Of a stretch of 64,000 bases of DNA, positions 6,844 through 15,993 are shown in pieces. The first letter of the stretch is position 1. The number at the start of each line of letters is the position of its first letter. The position numbers were made by a program, and so were the translations under genes. The stretch covers positions 20,153 to 84,152 of the forward strand of contig ONWR01000003.1 of NCBI GenBank assembly GCA_900321605.1, written 5' to 3'. The DNA is from an uncultured Bacteroidales bacterium (GTDB lineage: Bacteria; Bacteroidota; Bacteroidia; Bacteroidales; Paludibacteraceae). Under the pieces are notes generated by a model. That model was not told the origin of the DNA, made no database searches, and saw nothing but the letters and a program-made list of their open reading frames with translations.

Positions 6844-8098
6844 GACGGTTGTTTTTAGGGTTCTTATTCGGTTTCTTACCGTGCCGGAAACCTCCCGAAC
6901 GGTGGAAACGGTTCTTGTTGGGACGGTTGTTACTGCGTCCGGCATAGGCGTTGTCGTCCGGCGCTTCGCCGAGTGCTTCGGGGATAGGCAGACGTTCGAT
7001 TTCTTTTTTGAGGAACTGCTCAATACGTGCCCAAGGTCGTGCCTCTTCCGGCGAGACAAGGGTCACCGCTTCGCCGCTGTTCTCTGCTCGCGCAGTACGA
7101 CCGATACGATGGACGTAGTCTTCAGGATCATGCGGCACATCGTAGTTGATGACCAGCGGTACATCGGTCACGTCAATACCTCGGGAGACGACATCGGTTG
7201 CTACCAGCACGTCCACCTTGCCGTTTCGGAAATCAAGCATCACCTGATCGCGTTCGTTCTGCTCCAAGTCACTGTGCATCGCACGTGCATCTATCTTGAG
7301 CGTCCGCAGGGTGCGGGTCAGGTCTTTGACCCGCTGTTTCTTTCCGGCGAAGATGATCACTTTCTTGAGGTTCTTGCCCTGCAGAGCCAGTTGCACGAAC
7401 CCGGGTTTCTGTCCCTCATAGAGCCGCGCGCACATCTGGTGGATCGTCTCCGGCGGACGAGAGACCGCTATCTGCACCTCCACCGGATCACGCATGATCG
7501 CTTTCGCCATCTGACGAATCTTAGGAGGCATGGTGGCGGAGAACATAATCGTCTGACGGTCGGCAGGCAGTTTGCGAACGATGGTCATGATGTCGTCATA
7601 GAATCCCATATCGAGCATTCGGTCTGCCTCATCGAGGATGAAATACTTGACGCCGGAGAAATCGATGTCGTATATATTCATTTGGCTGAGGAGTCGTCCC
7701 GGTGTAGCGATGACCACGTCGGCACCGCGTTGCAGTCCCGTCACCTGCGTACCCCATGCCCCATTATCCTTACCGCCGTAGATAGCTACGGACGAGAAGG
7801 GTACGTAAAAACCGAATCCCTCTATCTGCTGGTCTATCTGCTGCGCTAACTCACGCGTAGGCGCCATGATGATCGCGTTCAGTTTGTCGGGATCATGGTC
7901 ATCGTAGGCGAGGTTAGTGAGTAAAGGCAGGATATACGCAGCCGTCTTACCGGTACCCGTCTGGGCACAAGAGATGACGTCCTTGCGATCCAAGATCACC
8001 GGAATCGTCTTTTCCTGCACAGGGGTACACTCATCGAAATGCATGTCCCACAATGCATCCAATACCTCGTCAGAAAGTGCTAATTCATCAAAATACAT
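6836..8098 (-). CDS. DEAD-box RNA helicase
   Basis: A 420-aa ATP-dependent RNA helicase. Visible motifs are the Q motif (FDECTPVQ, about 21-28), motif I AQTGTGKT (45-52), Ia PTRELAQQ, DEAD (156-159), SAT, and HRIGRTAR. The C-terminal tail of about 50 residues is rich in Arg, Lys, Asn and Gly, as in RhlE-type helicases that act on ribosomal or structured RNA. The ATG at 8098 is chosen rather than an upstream in-frame TTG because it follows an AAGGA sequence at the usual distance and begins the conserved MYFDEL segment. The gene follows the epimerase after 5 bases and overlaps the esterase by 8, so all three are probably on one transcript. Confidence 0.93.
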   Translation of the reverse strand: MYFDELALSDEVLDALWDMHFDECTPVQEKTIPVILDRKDVISCAQTGTGKTAAYILPLLTNLAYDDHDPDKLNAIIMAPTRELAQQIDQQIEGFGFYVPFSSVAIYGGKDNGAWGTQVTGLQRGADVVIATPGRLLSQMNIYDIDFSGVKYFILDEADRMLDMGFYDDIMTIVRKLPADRQTIMFSATMPPKIRQMAKAIMRDPVEVQIAVSRPPETIHQMCARLYEGQKPGFVQLALQGKNLKKVIIFAGKKQRVKDLTRTLRTLKIDARAMHSDLEQNERDQVMLDFRNGKVDVLVATDVVSRGIDVTDVPLVINYDVPHDPEDYVHRIGRTARAENSGEAVTLVSPEEARPWARIEQFLKKEIERLPIPEALGEAPDDNAYAGRSNNRPNKNRFHRSGGFRHGKKPNKNPKNNRHE

Positions 8099-8103
8099 TG
8101 TCC

Positions 8104-9681
<1,578 letters not shown>

Positions 9682-9705
9682 ATTGGTGATTTACTATTTT
9701 CGTTT

Positions 9706-11337
9706 TTAGGGTTGAGGGATGTCCTTCTCCTTGCGCTTCCGCTGGAAAAGACGGCTGAGCCGTTTGCGGAGCTTCTCGCGCATCTGAGCTCTCCAGAGTG
9801 CATCTTCCTCCGCTTCATTGGTCATCTGTTTGTAGGTAGCTTCGGCGTCGGTATCGCTGATGACGAGCAGTTGGTCGCCTACCTGCAGTTCACTTGAACC
9901 GGTCGGCACGAAGAAATCCTCTCCCCGACGTACCATCACGATGAGCGTGTGAGGCGGTAGATCTATCTCGCGAGGAGTGTTTCCTTTGGATAACAGTTGA
10001 TCTGTCACCTCTACCTCTCGTGCCGAAGACTGTATCTCGTCCGGCAGATCCAGATCGAAATGCTCCAACGAACGCGATTCTCGTCCGGGGGTGTCCAACG
10101 CTAATTTTTTCGCCATATTTGTCAGTGTGGTACCTTGTATCAGCAGCGAGACGATCGTGCAGAGGAAGACCACATTGAAGATCAGATCTGCATAAGGAAT
10201 ACCATTGGCTTTGCACATGATAGCGAAGATGATCGGCACGGCACCTTTGAGTCCTACCCAGCTGAGCATGATACGGTCTCTTTGTCCGAACTGACGGCGG
10301 AAAGGCAGCATACACAGCCACACAGCTAACGGTCTGGAGATAAAGATCATCACGATACTGATGATCAGACAAGGGATCCATACGCGGTAACGGAACAGTT
10401 CCGCCGGCTCTACCATCAGTCCAAGCATCAGGAACATCGCCAACTGACTGAGCCAAGTCAGACCGTTGAAGAACGACTTGGTCTGCCTTTTGCGGGTGAA
10501 CTTATTATTACCGATGATCAAACCGCCTACGTACACGGCGAGATAGGTGTTACCTTCGAGGTAGTAGGTGATGGAGAAGATGAAGATACAAGCCGTTAGG
10601 ATCATCACGGGGTATAGCGATTCGTTGCCAAGTTTGACACGGCGCATGAGCTGTACCAAGCCTTCACCGAAAGCCAAACCGAGCACGGTACCCATCACTA
10701 ACTGCACGACGATCGTCTGAATGATTGGCAGCGAATCAACGGGACGGGTCAAACCCACAAACGTGTTGACACTCAGTACGACTCCGATGAGGGTAGTGGT
10801 CAGTACGTACGCCATCGGGTCATTGGCACCGGATTCCAACTCGAGCAAGGGACGCAGGTTGTGCTTCAGACCGATGCCGTTGGTACGGAGAACGGAGAAG
10901 ACACTGGCACTATCGGTACTCGACATCGTAGCCGCCATCAGCAGCGCTAACCAGATAGAGACCGTCACCACGGCATTAAGCCAACTGAAGATATAATAGA
11001 TGATCACGCCCGTGATAGCACAAGTCAGCAGCACACCGAGGGTAGCTAAGGTGATACCGGGCAGCAATACCGAACGGATGTCATTCAGCTTGGTCTCCAA
11101 ACCGCCGGTGAAAAGGATGATACACATCGCTACGGTACTCAAGGCTTGTGCCGTGTCGGTGTCTATCTCCAATGAGTTGGTGCCTAACAACGAAGCGGTT
11201 GTGTTCGAACCGAAGATAACACCCACTACCAAGAACAGCAGCAGGGCAGGGACTCCGTATTTATAACCGATCTTGTCCGCAAAGATACTGATGAAGAACA
11301 GCAGCGACAAGAGCAAAAGGATAAACTCAACGTGCAT
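9706..11337 (-). CDS. Potassium/proton antiporter, CPA1 family (NhaP2/CvrA-like)
   Basis: A 543-aa inner-membrane cation/proton antiporter. About twelve membrane spans fill residues 1-395, starting FILLLLSLLFFISIFADKIG. The segment AATMSSTDSASVFSVLR matches the conserved discontinuous helix with the ion-binding aspartates, and GLKGAVPIIFAI matches the conserved late helix of the family. A cytoplasmic TrkA_C-like domain follows (about residues 440-510, with LPPHTLIVMVRRGEDFFVPTG). This layout fits NhaP2/CvrA proteins, which exchange K+ or Na+ for H+ and are gated by the cytoplasmic domain. It begins one base after the thioredoxin-like gene's stop and precedes the epimerase by 24 bp. Ion specificity is inferred. 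Confidence 0.9.
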   Translation of the reverse strand: MHVEFILLLLSLLFFISIFADKIGYKYGVPALLLFLVVGVIFGSNTTASLLGTNSLEIDTDTAQALSTVAMCIILFTGGLETKLNDIRSVLLPGITLATLGVLLTCAITGVIIYYIFSWLNAVVTVSIWLALLMAATMSSTDSASVFSVLRTNGIGLKHNLRPLLELESGANDPMAYVLTTTLIGVVLSVNTFVGLTRPVDSLPIIQTIVVQLVMGTVLGLAFGEGLVQLMRRVKLGNESLYPVMILTACIFIFSITYYLEGNTYLAVYVGGLIIGNNKFTRKRQTKSFFNGLTWLSQLAMFLMLGLMVEPAELFRYRVWIPCLIISIVMIFISRPLAVWLCMLPFRRQFGQRDRIMLSWVGLKGAVPIIFAIMCKANGIPYADLIFNVVFLCTIVSLLIQGTTLTNMAKKLALDTPGRESRSLEHFDLDLPDEIQSSAREVEVTDQLLSKGNTPREIDLPPHTLIVMVRRGEDFFVPTGSSELQVGDQLLVISDTDAEATYKQMTNEAEEDALWRAQMREKLRKRLSRLFQRKRKEKDIPQP

Positions 11338-11338
11338 C

Positions 11339-11764
11339 TTATTCCTTGTTTCCTAACAAAAACTCATCAATGATCTTCACTATCTCCTCCTTGGGGTACA
11401 GTCCTTTGAGCAACATCGGCTTGCCCTCTACCGGTATGTATAATACCTGCGGAATAGAGCTGATATTGAACACGTACGCTAACTCGCGTTCACGCTCGGT
11501 GTCGGCTTTGTAGAACGTCACTTGGTCGCAGTATTTCTGACTCATCTCCTCCATGATCGGAGCAAGACGTTTACAGGGACCGCACCAAGTGGTGTAGAAA
11601 TCAATAACACAAGGCTTATTGCCTTTGTACTTCCAATCTTTCTCTGATTTGTAGTCAAAAATACGCGCACGGAACTGCTCCGTGGTGATGTACACTACGT
11701 CCTCTGCCATGCTCGGCAAGGCAATCAGAACGCATAAAATGGTAATAAAAATATTCTTTTGCAT
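11339..11764 (-). CDS. Secreted thioredoxin-like protein
   Basis: A 141-aa protein with an N-terminal signal or anchor segment (residues 3-20, NIFITILCVLIALPSMA). The thioredoxin fold has the active site WCGPC (Cys61 and Cys64) and the cis-proline in SSIPQVLYIP. This fits a periplasmic disulfide reductase or thiol-exchange protein. The start is the ATG at 11764, which follows an AGGAG-like stretch; a longer TTG-initiated reading adds eight residues and is less likely. The upstream gap to ribD is filled with a CAACTATCAACTTT phrase repeat. It is cotranscribed with the antiporter. Its partner is unknown. Confidence 0.88.
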   Translation of the reverse strand: MQKNIFITILCVLIALPSMAEDVVYITTEQFRARIFDYKSEKDWKYKGNKPCVIDFYTTWCGPCKRLAPIMEEMSQKYCDQVTFYKADTERERELAYVFNISSIPQVLYIPVEGKPMLLKGLYPKEEIVKIIDEFLLGNKE

Positions 11765-11780
11765 ACTACTATAGTTTTCT

Positions 11781-11815
11781 CCTTTCAACTATCAACTTTC
11801 AACTATCAACTTTCA
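11781..11815. repeat. Phrase repeat between ribD and the thioredoxin gene
   Basis: Tandem TTTCAACTATCAAC phrases with small variations. The last bases run into the 3' end of ribD. Confidence 0.8.
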
Positions 11816-12878
11816 CCAAAGTGTATAGTCTATTTCCGTCAAAAGTCTCGAATTCATCGGGTAAATCAATCTTCGGTGCCGGTACTCCTTCGCCGATCTT
11901 CAGGTCGGGTGCTACCTCTACATGTATCTCGTCCCATATACCGGTCTGCAATATATGTGCCAAAAGTGTTGTGCCGCCTTCCACGAGGATCGAATGGATA
12001 TTCCGCTTCGCCAAATCCTCCAATATATACGGCCAATCTGTCCTGTCTCTATAAACAATCACCGGCTCAATCCCGTGGTAATCCGAAGCCCCTCCCCAAA
12101 TCCTTGCGTCATCCGGTATGCGGTGATGCCGGTCAAGGGTCACACGAATAGGGTTTCGTCCTTCCCAATGGGTATTGAGCAGTCTCGGGTTATCCATCAG
12201 CACGGTGTTGGTACCTACCATGATCGCCATGTTCTCTGCCCGCATCTTATGTACCAGTTTCTTCGTCTCCGGTGTCGATATCGTCAATGCACCATTGAGG
12301 TGTAATTTTGAATTTTTAATTTTTAATTTTGAATTCTGACGGTTTCCATCGATGAAACCGTCAGCTGTCTGTGCCCATTTGAGCGTGACGTAAGGTCTTT
12401 TTTTCTCGTATAGACAAAGGAATCGTTTGTTCAACTCGCGGCATTCTTTCTCCAACACGCCTACCACCACTTCGATTCCGGCATCCCGTAACATCTGCAC
12501 CCCTTTGCCTGCTACCAGCGGGTTCGGGTCTAACATCCCGACTACCACACGTCCTACGCCTTCCTCGATAATCAGTTTCGCGCAAGGCGGCGTCTTCCCG
12601 TAATGACTGCACGGCTCAAGGCTGACAAATAGCGTGCAAGTAGAAAGGTCTGAATACTGACTTCTGAATTCTGAATTCTCAAAATGCTTAAAGCAGTTCA
12701 CTTCCGCATGCCCTTCACCATACCGTTCGTGCCACCCTTCTGCAAGGATAACCTCGGAAGAGTCGGGGTTAGGCTTCCCTACCAAAACTGCCCCGACCAT
12801 AGGGTTCGGTGCTACGAAATACTCCCCTCGACGGGCGATTTCGATGCAATGTGCAATATATTTTTCGTAATTATTCAC
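11799..12878 (-). CDS. ribD: Bifunctional riboflavin biosynthesis deaminase/reductase RibD
   Basis: A 359-aa cytosolic enzyme for two riboflavin steps: deamination of the pyrimidine and reduction of the ribose side chain. The N-terminal zinc deaminase has HAE (57-59) and PC..........C (89-99). The C-terminal reductase begins near residue 162 with RPYVTLKWAQTADG and has ENMAIMVGTNTVLMDNPRL. The gene seems to have been enlarged by two repeat-derived in-frame insertions: ENSEFRSQYSDLST (about 68-80) and RQNSKLKIKNSKLHLNG (about 180-196). The start is GTG 12878 or the preceding TTG 12881; no ATG fits. Its best promoter is 230 bp upstream, inside prmC. It heads the minus-strand gene string down to 5509. 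Confidence 0.92.
   Translation of the reverse strand: MNNYEKYIAHCIEIARRGEYFVAPNPMVGAVLVGKPNPDSSEVILAEGWHERYGEGHAEVNCFKHFENSEFRSQYSDLSTCTLFVSLEPCSHYGKTPPCAKLIIEEGVGRVVVGMLDPNPLVAGKGVQMLRDAGIEVVVGVLEKECRELNKRFLCLYEKKRPYVTLKWAQTADGFIDGNRQNSKLKIKNSKLHLNGALTISTPETKKLVHKMRAENMAIMVGTNTVLMDNPRLLNTHWEGRNPIRVTLDRHHRIPDDARIWGGASDYHGIEPVIVYRDRTDWPYILEDLAKRNIHSILVEGGTTLLAHILQTGIWDEIHVEVAPDLKIGEGVPAPKIDLPDEFETFDGNRLYTLVKVDS
12303..12337. repeat. Phrase repeat inside ribD (linker between domains)
   Basis: AATTTTGAATTTTTAATTTTTAATTTTGAATTC-type A/T phrases. In the minus-strand frame this encodes the Asn/Ser/Lys-rich SKLKIKNSKL segment. Confidence 0.8.
12649..12680. repeat. Phrase repeat inside ribD (deaminase domain)
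   Basis: CTGAATACTGACTTCTGAATTCTGAATTCTC phrases encode ENSEFRSQYSD in ribD, between the HAE and PC motifs. Confidence 0.75.
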
Positions 12879-12883
12879 CAAAA

Positions 12884-12915
12884 TTTGTTTATTTGATTTT
12901 TTTGTTGTAATTTTG
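12884..12915 (+). promoter_or_regulatory. Core promoter for prmC
   Basis: TTTG (12884-12887), 20-nt T-rich spacer, TAATTTTG (12908-12915), 54 bases before the prmC ATG. Confidence 0.75.
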
Positions 12916-12944
12916 CAGCGAATTTGAAAAAGTAATTGTTTTTA

Positions 12945-13008
12945 ATTGTTGACCATTGTTGACCCCAAAATGTCAAATATCCAATCTCAAATTTCAAATA
13001 TCCAATCC
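12945..13008. repeat. Phrase repeat at the prmC start
   Basis: Two blocks: a duplicated ATTGTTGACC, then CAAATATCCAATCTCAAATTTCAAATATCCAATC. The second block encodes the first 13 residues of PrmC. Confidence 0.75.
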
Positions 13009-13905
13009 GCCTTGCAGGCGGCTTATCCGGCAGATGAAGCTAATGCCTTAGCTTGGTGGATTGCGGAAGAACTGACCGGTCTTAGTCGTACCGAATTGCA
13101 ATTTGGGTGCAAAGGTACAAATTTTTCTTCACATATGCAAGAAATCGAGACAATAATCGACAGATTATTGCATTTTGAGCCTATTCAGTACATCTTTGGG
13201 CATACTTTATGGAACGGATTAGATCTTAAGGTCACTCCTTCGACCCTTATTCCCCGTCCCGAAACCGCCGAACTGGTGGAACGTATAAATGAGAAAATGC
13301 TAAATGACCAACGACCAACGACTAATGACCAACGACCAACGACTGTCTTGGACATCGGCACCGGTTCCGGTTGTATAGCTATAGCTCTCAAGAAAGCGCA
13401 TCCCGAATGGTCTGTGACCGGTATAGACATCTCCCCCGAAGCCATCGAAGTAGCAAAAGAGAATGCCCGCCGCAATAATGTCGATGTGCATTTCGAAGTC
13501 GCAGATATTTTCTCTGACCAAATGACCAAATATCTCAATAAATGGTACATGGTAAATGACCAAATGGTAAATGAGAAAATGGTAAATATCGTCGTCTCTA
13601 ACCCTCCCTATATCTGTGAGAGCGAAAAAGTCTCGATGAAATCGAATGTTTTGGACTATGAGCCCTCTACTGCCCTCTTTGTTCCCGACTCCGATCCCTT
13701 GCTCTTCTACCGACGCATCGCAGAACTCTTCTTCCGTACACCATACACCATACACCGTACACCAAAATACCTCTTCTTCGAAATCAACGAAGCCTACGGA
13801 CCTCAATTATCCGCCATGCTGAGCGGATTAGGTTACACCGATATACAAATTCACAAAGATATTTATGGCAAAGACCGAATTATCGAAGCTCGAATGGCTC
13901 GCTAA
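12970..13905 (+). CDS. prmC: Peptide chain release factor N5-glutamine methyltransferase
   Basis: A 311-aa SAM-dependent methyltransferase that modifies the GGQ glutamine of release factors. SAM motif I is DIGTGSG (128-134) and the catalytic motif is NPPY (211-214). The N-terminal helical domain includes EPIQYIFG (70-77) and STLIPRPET. The family is usually near 280 aa. The extra length comes from three repeat-like stretches: MLNDQRPTTNDQRPTT (about 110-125), the Met/Val/Asn-rich YMVNDQMVNEKMVN (about 193-206) just before NPPY, and RTPYTIHRTP near the C-terminus. The N-terminus also begins with a repeat (SNIQSQISNIQS). The ATG at 12970 is preferred to an in-frame TTG at 12946. An antisense promoter is embedded at 13110-13141. 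The 3' end overlaps recX by 41 bp. Confidence 0.92.
   Translation: MSNIQSQISNIQSALQAAYPADEANALAWWIAEELTGLSRTELQFGCKGTNFSSHMQEIETIIDRLLHFEPIQYIFGHTLWNGLDLKVTPSTLIPRPETAELVERINEKMLNDQRPTTNDQRPTTVLDIGTGSGCIAIALKKAHPEWSVTGIDISPEAIEVAKENARRNNVDVHFEVADIFSDQMTKYLNKWYMVNDQMVNEKMVNIVVSNPPYICESEKVSMKSNVLDYEPSTALFVPDSDPLLFYRRIAELFFRTPYTIHRTPKYLFFEINEAYGPQLSAMLSGLGYTDIQIHKDIYGKDRIIEARMAR
13110..13141 (-). promoter_or_regulatory. Antisense core promoter inside prmC, probably for ribD
   Basis: Reading the minus strand: TTG (13140-13138), spacer CATATGTGAAGAAAAATTTG (20 nt), TACCTTTG (13117-13110). It matches the window consensus as well as any intergenic site and points at ribD, whose start is about 230 bases downstream. 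In PrmC the sequence encodes a non-conserved stretch near residues 45-56. Confidence 0.75.
13297..13343. repeat. Phrase repeat inside prmC before SAM motif I
   Basis: Alternating TAATGACCAACGACCAACGAC phrases, roughly two copies, in frame, encoding NDQRPTT twice. Confidence 0.85.
13536..13590. repeat. Phrase repeat inside prmC before the NPPY motif
   Basis: AAATGGTAAATGACCAAATGGTAAATGAGAAAATGG phrases, in frame. Nearly the same words occur inside aroC (54713-54775). Confidence 0.85.
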
Positions 13906-14338
13906 AGCCCAAGCCTATTGTGCAAAAGCGGAGCACTGTGCTGCCGACGTGCGGCGTAAGTTATACGAATGGGGACTGCAAGATGCAGAAATAAAAGATT
14001 TCTCGCCCGAAGACGGGCTCGATATCGCCGATTTCATCGAAGAAAATCTCTACTCCGACCACTTCCTTGATGATGCACGTTTCTGTGCCGCCTATGTGCA
14101 TGATAAGGTGGAGTATCAGTCTTGGGGACGACTGAAGATCCAAACGGGTCTACGTGCCCTCCAACTCCCTGAATCAGAGATCTCTCAAGCGCTGAAAAAT
14201 ATCGATGAAATCGCGTATTTTAGCAATTTGCGCAAACTCATTCGTTCCCGTTCTGCCGACTCCGAAGACAAACGTCTCCGTTTTCTCTCCCAACGCGGTT
14301 ACACCTTCGATGAGATCAAAAAGTGTTCAGACCGTTAA
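13865..14338 (+). CDS. recX: Regulatory protein RecX
   Basis: A 157-aa protein of the RecX family, which binds RecA filaments and limits recombination. It is built of three-helix repeats. The first has ELSKLEWLAKAQAYCAKAEH, followed by VRRKLYEWGL, then FIEENLYSDHFLDDARFCAAYVHDKV, YQSWGRLKIQTGLRALQ and the C-terminal LRFLSQRGYTFDEIKKC, in the order typical of RecX. Length is normal. The ATG at 13865 lies inside the end of prmC (41-bp overlap), suggesting coupled translation. No recA is in the window. The 3' end overlaps the convergent regulator gene by 12 bp. Confidence 0.85.
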   Translation: MAKTELSKLEWLAKAQAYCAKAEHCAADVRRKLYEWGLQDAEIKDFSPEDGLDIADFIEENLYSDHFLDDARFCAAYVHDKVEYQSWGRLKIQTGLRALQLPESEISQALKNIDEIAYFSNLRKLIRSRSADSEDKRLRFLSQRGYTFDEIKKCSDR

Positions 14339-15796
14339 GACGTATTTCCTTAACCACGCATCGATATCCTCTATCCGAGGATCAACATGCTTGCGGACGA
14401 TTTGTCTTCGATGATAAATCGTCTGTTTTTGTACATTGAGCACGATAGACATATCGATGTCCGAAGCACCGATAATAGAGAGAATAGCAAACTGCATATC
14501 CGATTCGGTCAAGGCAGGATACTCTTTTTGCAAACGGCTTATAGCTCCGTCCAAAGCTTTGTCTATAGAGGCAATCAGCTCGTCCAGACTCTCTTTGTTC
14601 ATCGTCAGTTTCTCGTCCCGATAGGTCTGCAACCATTTTGGAAACTCCACTTCTTTGCCTCGCATTCGTTGCATCTCTATCTCACGCGTCAGACTCACTT
14701 TCTGTTGCAGCCGTTCCAATGCTAATTGTAACTGCTGTACGTATTTCTCCCGGAGTGCTTGCAGCTGTCCTGCTTGTTCGCGTCGGCGTTGCTGCCAATA
14801 GCGCCAAATGACTATAAACAAGATGATTAATGCTATAATCAGCAAGACCAAGATGGCGGATATGATTCGTTGACCCCTTGCTTTTACTCGTTCGCTTTCC
14901 GCCATCAGTCGCTCGCGTGCGACATCGTAATGTAAGGATAGCGCGTACGTGCGCGACCCTGCGTCGCGTTGCAGTTCGTCTATCTTTCTGTCGTATAGAT
15001 CTAACAATAGGCGGTAGGCTTCATCTGCTTGACCGCGTTGAAGAAGGATCTTGCTTTGCAGATAGGCGTAACTCTGCTCAAACCAATAGGTGTATGCCGA
15101 GTCTGTGGGGCGTAAACGCTCTAAATAGAAGGCGGCAGAGTCCGTAGCATGTTTTGCTAAGAGCAGTTCCACGATCTCCGAATATCGGGTAGGAACCTTG
15201 TACTCTTCGGCTAACTGCTTGCAAACACTCAGACGGTGCGAGACGCTGTCGGGAAAACATATCTGATAGCGGTAAGCATCTATATCCAATAGCAGCAGAT
15301 CACTCTTGGCTTCTTGCGCATACTGTTCTGCTTGTGCGAAATACCAAAGGACGCTGTCCTGTTCGCCGCCGGTGAGTGCCATCGTGCGGGCTATATCGCG
15401 ATAGGCGCAAGCCAAATAAATGGTGTTGCTGTCCGGATTCAGTAGCGGAATAGCCTTGCGGTAATAACTCTGCGCGATGTCATACAGCATCTCGCTTTCC
15501 GAGGTGTTGCCTAATCGGAACCAAGTTAATCCCAATAACCGGTTTCTTCTCTCGGACTGCTGATGGTTGATGTCGGAAGGCTGAATAGTAAGCAAAATCT
15601 CCTCCGAACGCTTCAAGTATTCGGTTGAACTCTCGTACTGACTACTGCTGTTGGAGTATGTTCCCTGACGATATAATTCCTCCGCTTCGTCAAGCCGATT
15701 TTCTACGTTTGTAGAGCCAAATTGGCAACTCTGCAAGCAAAAAATCAAGCCCCAAAGCGCTATTTTTGAAACGCGTACAACTTTATTTTTAGTCAT
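14327..15796 (-). CDS. TPR-containing membrane regulator with C-terminal HTH
   Basis: A 489-aa protein. It begins with a lipoprotein-type signal (IALWGLIFCLQSC), then TPR-like helical repeats to about residue 300, one transmembrane helix (about 310-332, IISAILVLLIIALIILFIVI in part), a Gln/Arg-rich coiled coil (about 335-385), and a C-terminal region with YPALTESDMQFAILSIIGAS, SIVLNVQKQTIYHRRQIVRK that resembles a LuxR-like helix-turn-helix. This layout matches Bacteroidota membrane-spanning transcription regulators with periplasmic TPRs and a cytoplasmic DNA-binding end. The ATG at 15796 is chosen over an upstream TTG. It is divergent from the LRR/adhesin locus with about 200 bp between start codons, so it may regulate that locus; this is inference. 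Confidence 0.8.
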   Translation of the reverse strand: MTKNKVVRVSKIALWGLIFCLQSCQFGSTNVENRLDEAEELYRQGTYSNSSSQYESSTEYLKRSEEILLTIQPSDINHQQSERRNRLLGLTWFRLGNTSESEMLYDIAQSYYRKAIPLLNPDSNTIYLACAYRDIARTMALTGGEQDSVLWYFAQAEQYAQEAKSDLLLLDIDAYRYQICFPDSVSHRLSVCKQLAEEYKVPTRYSEIVELLLAKHATDSAAFYLERLRPTDSAYTYWFEQSYAYLQSKILLQRGQADEAYRLLLDLYDRKIDELQRDAGSRTYALSLHYDVARERLMAESERVKARGQRIISAILVLLIIALIILFIVIWRYWQQRRREQAGQLQALREKYVQQLQLALERLQQKVSLTREIEMQRMRGKEVEFPKWLQTYRDEKLTMNKESLDELIASIDKALDGAISRLQKEYPALTESDMQFAILSIIGASDIDMSIVLNVQKQTIYHRRQIVRKHVDPRIEDIDAWLRKYVLTV

Positions 15797-15863
15797 ATTT
15801 TGTAAGTTATTGATTATCAATGGTCTTTATTTTGTTAAAATCGGCACTCGTACAACACCTAAA

Positions 15864-15895
15864 TTTGCACATGTCAAAAAAAAGCAGTACCTTTG
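15864..15895 (+). promoter_or_regulatory. Core promoter for the LRR/adhesin operon
   Basis: TTTG (15864-15867), spacer CACATGTC plus an A8 tract (20 nt), TACCTTTG (15888-15895). The leader before the first gene is about 95 nt. Confidence 0.85.
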
Positions 15896-15993
15896 CACCG
15901 GATTTCTAATCTTGGATTAGGGATCCTCGAACGATTGTTTCAAAATTTATTTTGGAGCGCAAAATTAGTAAAACTTTTTAACATATGCAAATT

